From NCBI GenBank assembly GCA_016874035.1, contig VGVM01000005.1, positions 21,331 to 85,330 on the forward strand: a stretch of 64,000 nt of DNA, given 5' to 3'. Positions 63,643 through 64,000 of the stretch are shown here, piece after piece. Source of the DNA: Gemmatimonadota bacterium. Lineage in GTDB: Bacteria > Gemmatimonadota > Gemmatimonadetes > Gemmatimonadales > Gemmatimonadaceae. Numbering within the stretch: position 1 is the stretch's first letter; every line of letters begins with the position of its first letter. A program made the position numbers and the translations under genes. The notes beneath the pieces are model-generated. The model was not told the DNA's origin, did not search any database, and saw only the letters and a program-made list of their open reading frames with translations.

Positions 63643-64000
63643 TCAGGTCGCCGCGCGGCCACACGCCACGCAGAACTTCCAACCGGGTTCCACTTCCGCG
63701 CTGCATCCTGCGCAGCGGCGCACGTTGAAGTCCTGCCCGCAATGCGGGCAGAACAGCACATCGCGGGACGTGGGGAGCGCCTGCCCACAGTACTTGCAGC
63801 CGGGTCGCGACGCGCGGGCTTCCACCCCGACGCCAAGCGAAGCGGTAGCGCTCGGGACCGCTCGCGGCCTCGTCATGACGAGTTTCGGCGGTGCTGCTGG
63901 AGCCGGCGCGGGTTTCGGCGTTGGCGGCGGTGCGGGCGCCGCGGCAGGCGCGGGAGCGGCCGCCGTGGGCGCGGCGGGAGCGGCAGCCGGTGCTGGAGCG
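63643..64000 (-). CDS. Zinc-ribbon protein, C-terminal part
   Basis: The frame is open from the right edge to the stop at 63643 and is therefore truncated at its 5' end. From the edge come some 40 residues of Ala/Pro linker (APPPTPKPAPAPAAPPK), then CKYCGQALP, FCPHCGQDF, RRCAGCSAEV and WKFCVACGRAA, a double zinc ribbon. An ATG at 63876 lies within the linker and is probably internal. Such tails often close membrane or regulatory proteins. 25 bases before the next gene. Confidence 0.7.
   Translation of the reverse strand, partial: APAPAAAPAAPTAAAPAPAAAPAPPPTPKPAPAPAAPPKLVMTRPRAVPSATASLGVGVEARASRPGCKYCGQALPTSRDVLFCPHCGQDFNVRRCAGCSAEVEPGWKFCVACGRAAT

Overview
The window is about two-thirds GC, gene-dense and bacterial. 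It most likely comes from a member of the Gemmatimonadota. The clearest sign is the serine/threonine kinase at 5220-7853: its N-terminus (DRLSAAL-GRYRIERELG-GGMATVYLAED) followed by a membrane segment and a PD40/WD40-like propeller is an architecture greatly expanded in that phylum. The fused 2-oxoacid dehydrogenase E1, the aerobic phenylacetate (paa) pathway and the many secreted peptidases and amidohydrolases fit. The phylum call is an inference from protein style, not from rRNA.

Layout. 1-363 is the start of an amidase that leaves the left edge. 488-7853 holds a secreted TPR-like protein, a DUF1330 protein, a ChaN-type lipoprotein, a P-loop/dCMP-deaminase fusion and the PD40 kinase, plus two remnants of the kinase N-terminus (3032-3148 and 7861-7911). 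7922-16626 holds an M28 peptidase, a DAO-type oxidoreductase, two metallo-beta-lactamase-fold proteins, an Nramp-like transporter, tRNA-Arg(TCG) and a three-gene DinB operon. 16710-18638 is a PQQ-type quinoprotein dehydrogenase. 18639-24500 is the lower phenylacetate operon paaG-H-I-J-Z. 24555-29848 holds a D-aminoacylase-like lipoprotein, an ECF sigma gene with an in-frame TGA coupled to a membrane-anchored YCII/DGPF-like protein, and a fused E1 alpha-beta. 30078-32718 is the ring epoxidase operon paaA-B-C-D. Then come a crotonase, an MFS exporter and a BMP-type nucleoside/sugar ABC importer (34828-39357). 39416-46363 mixes copper and cytochrome-oxidase assembly (SCO1-PCuAC fusion, CtaG, CopC, CopD) with NAD synthesis (nadB, nadA, nadC) and a 56-residue zinc-ribbon protein. 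46382-57957 holds a DUF255 thioredoxin-like protein, a frameshifted GT39-type transferase, an M20 peptidase, Rho with a long disordered N-terminus, TPR proteins, a response regulator, a pseudo-receiver/AraC regulator, a small lipoprotein and a polysaccharide deacetylase. 58110-64000 holds an EF-G paralogue, ThyX, Hsp20, a squalene/phytoene-synthase-like enzyme, a membrane protein and the end of a zinc-ribbon protein.

How genes work together. paaABCD (ring epoxidation of phenylacetyl-CoA) and paaGHIJZ (isomerisation, ring cleavage, beta-oxidation) form one pathway split into two operons; paaE and paaK are not in the window. SCO1-PCuAC, CtaG, CopC and CopD would deliver copper to a haem-copper oxidase. 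nadB, nadA and nadC are the three de novo NAD enzymes from aspartate.

Expression signals. Genes inside operons very often overlap by exactly four bases (ATGA, GTGA and, twice, CTGA). Many first genes instead have a TANNNT -10 hexamer ending 5-6 bases before the start codon, which suggests leaderless mRNAs; others carry a normal Shine-Dalgarno. No stretch longer than 300 bases lacks a gene. I saw no CRISPR array, insertion sequence or prophage.
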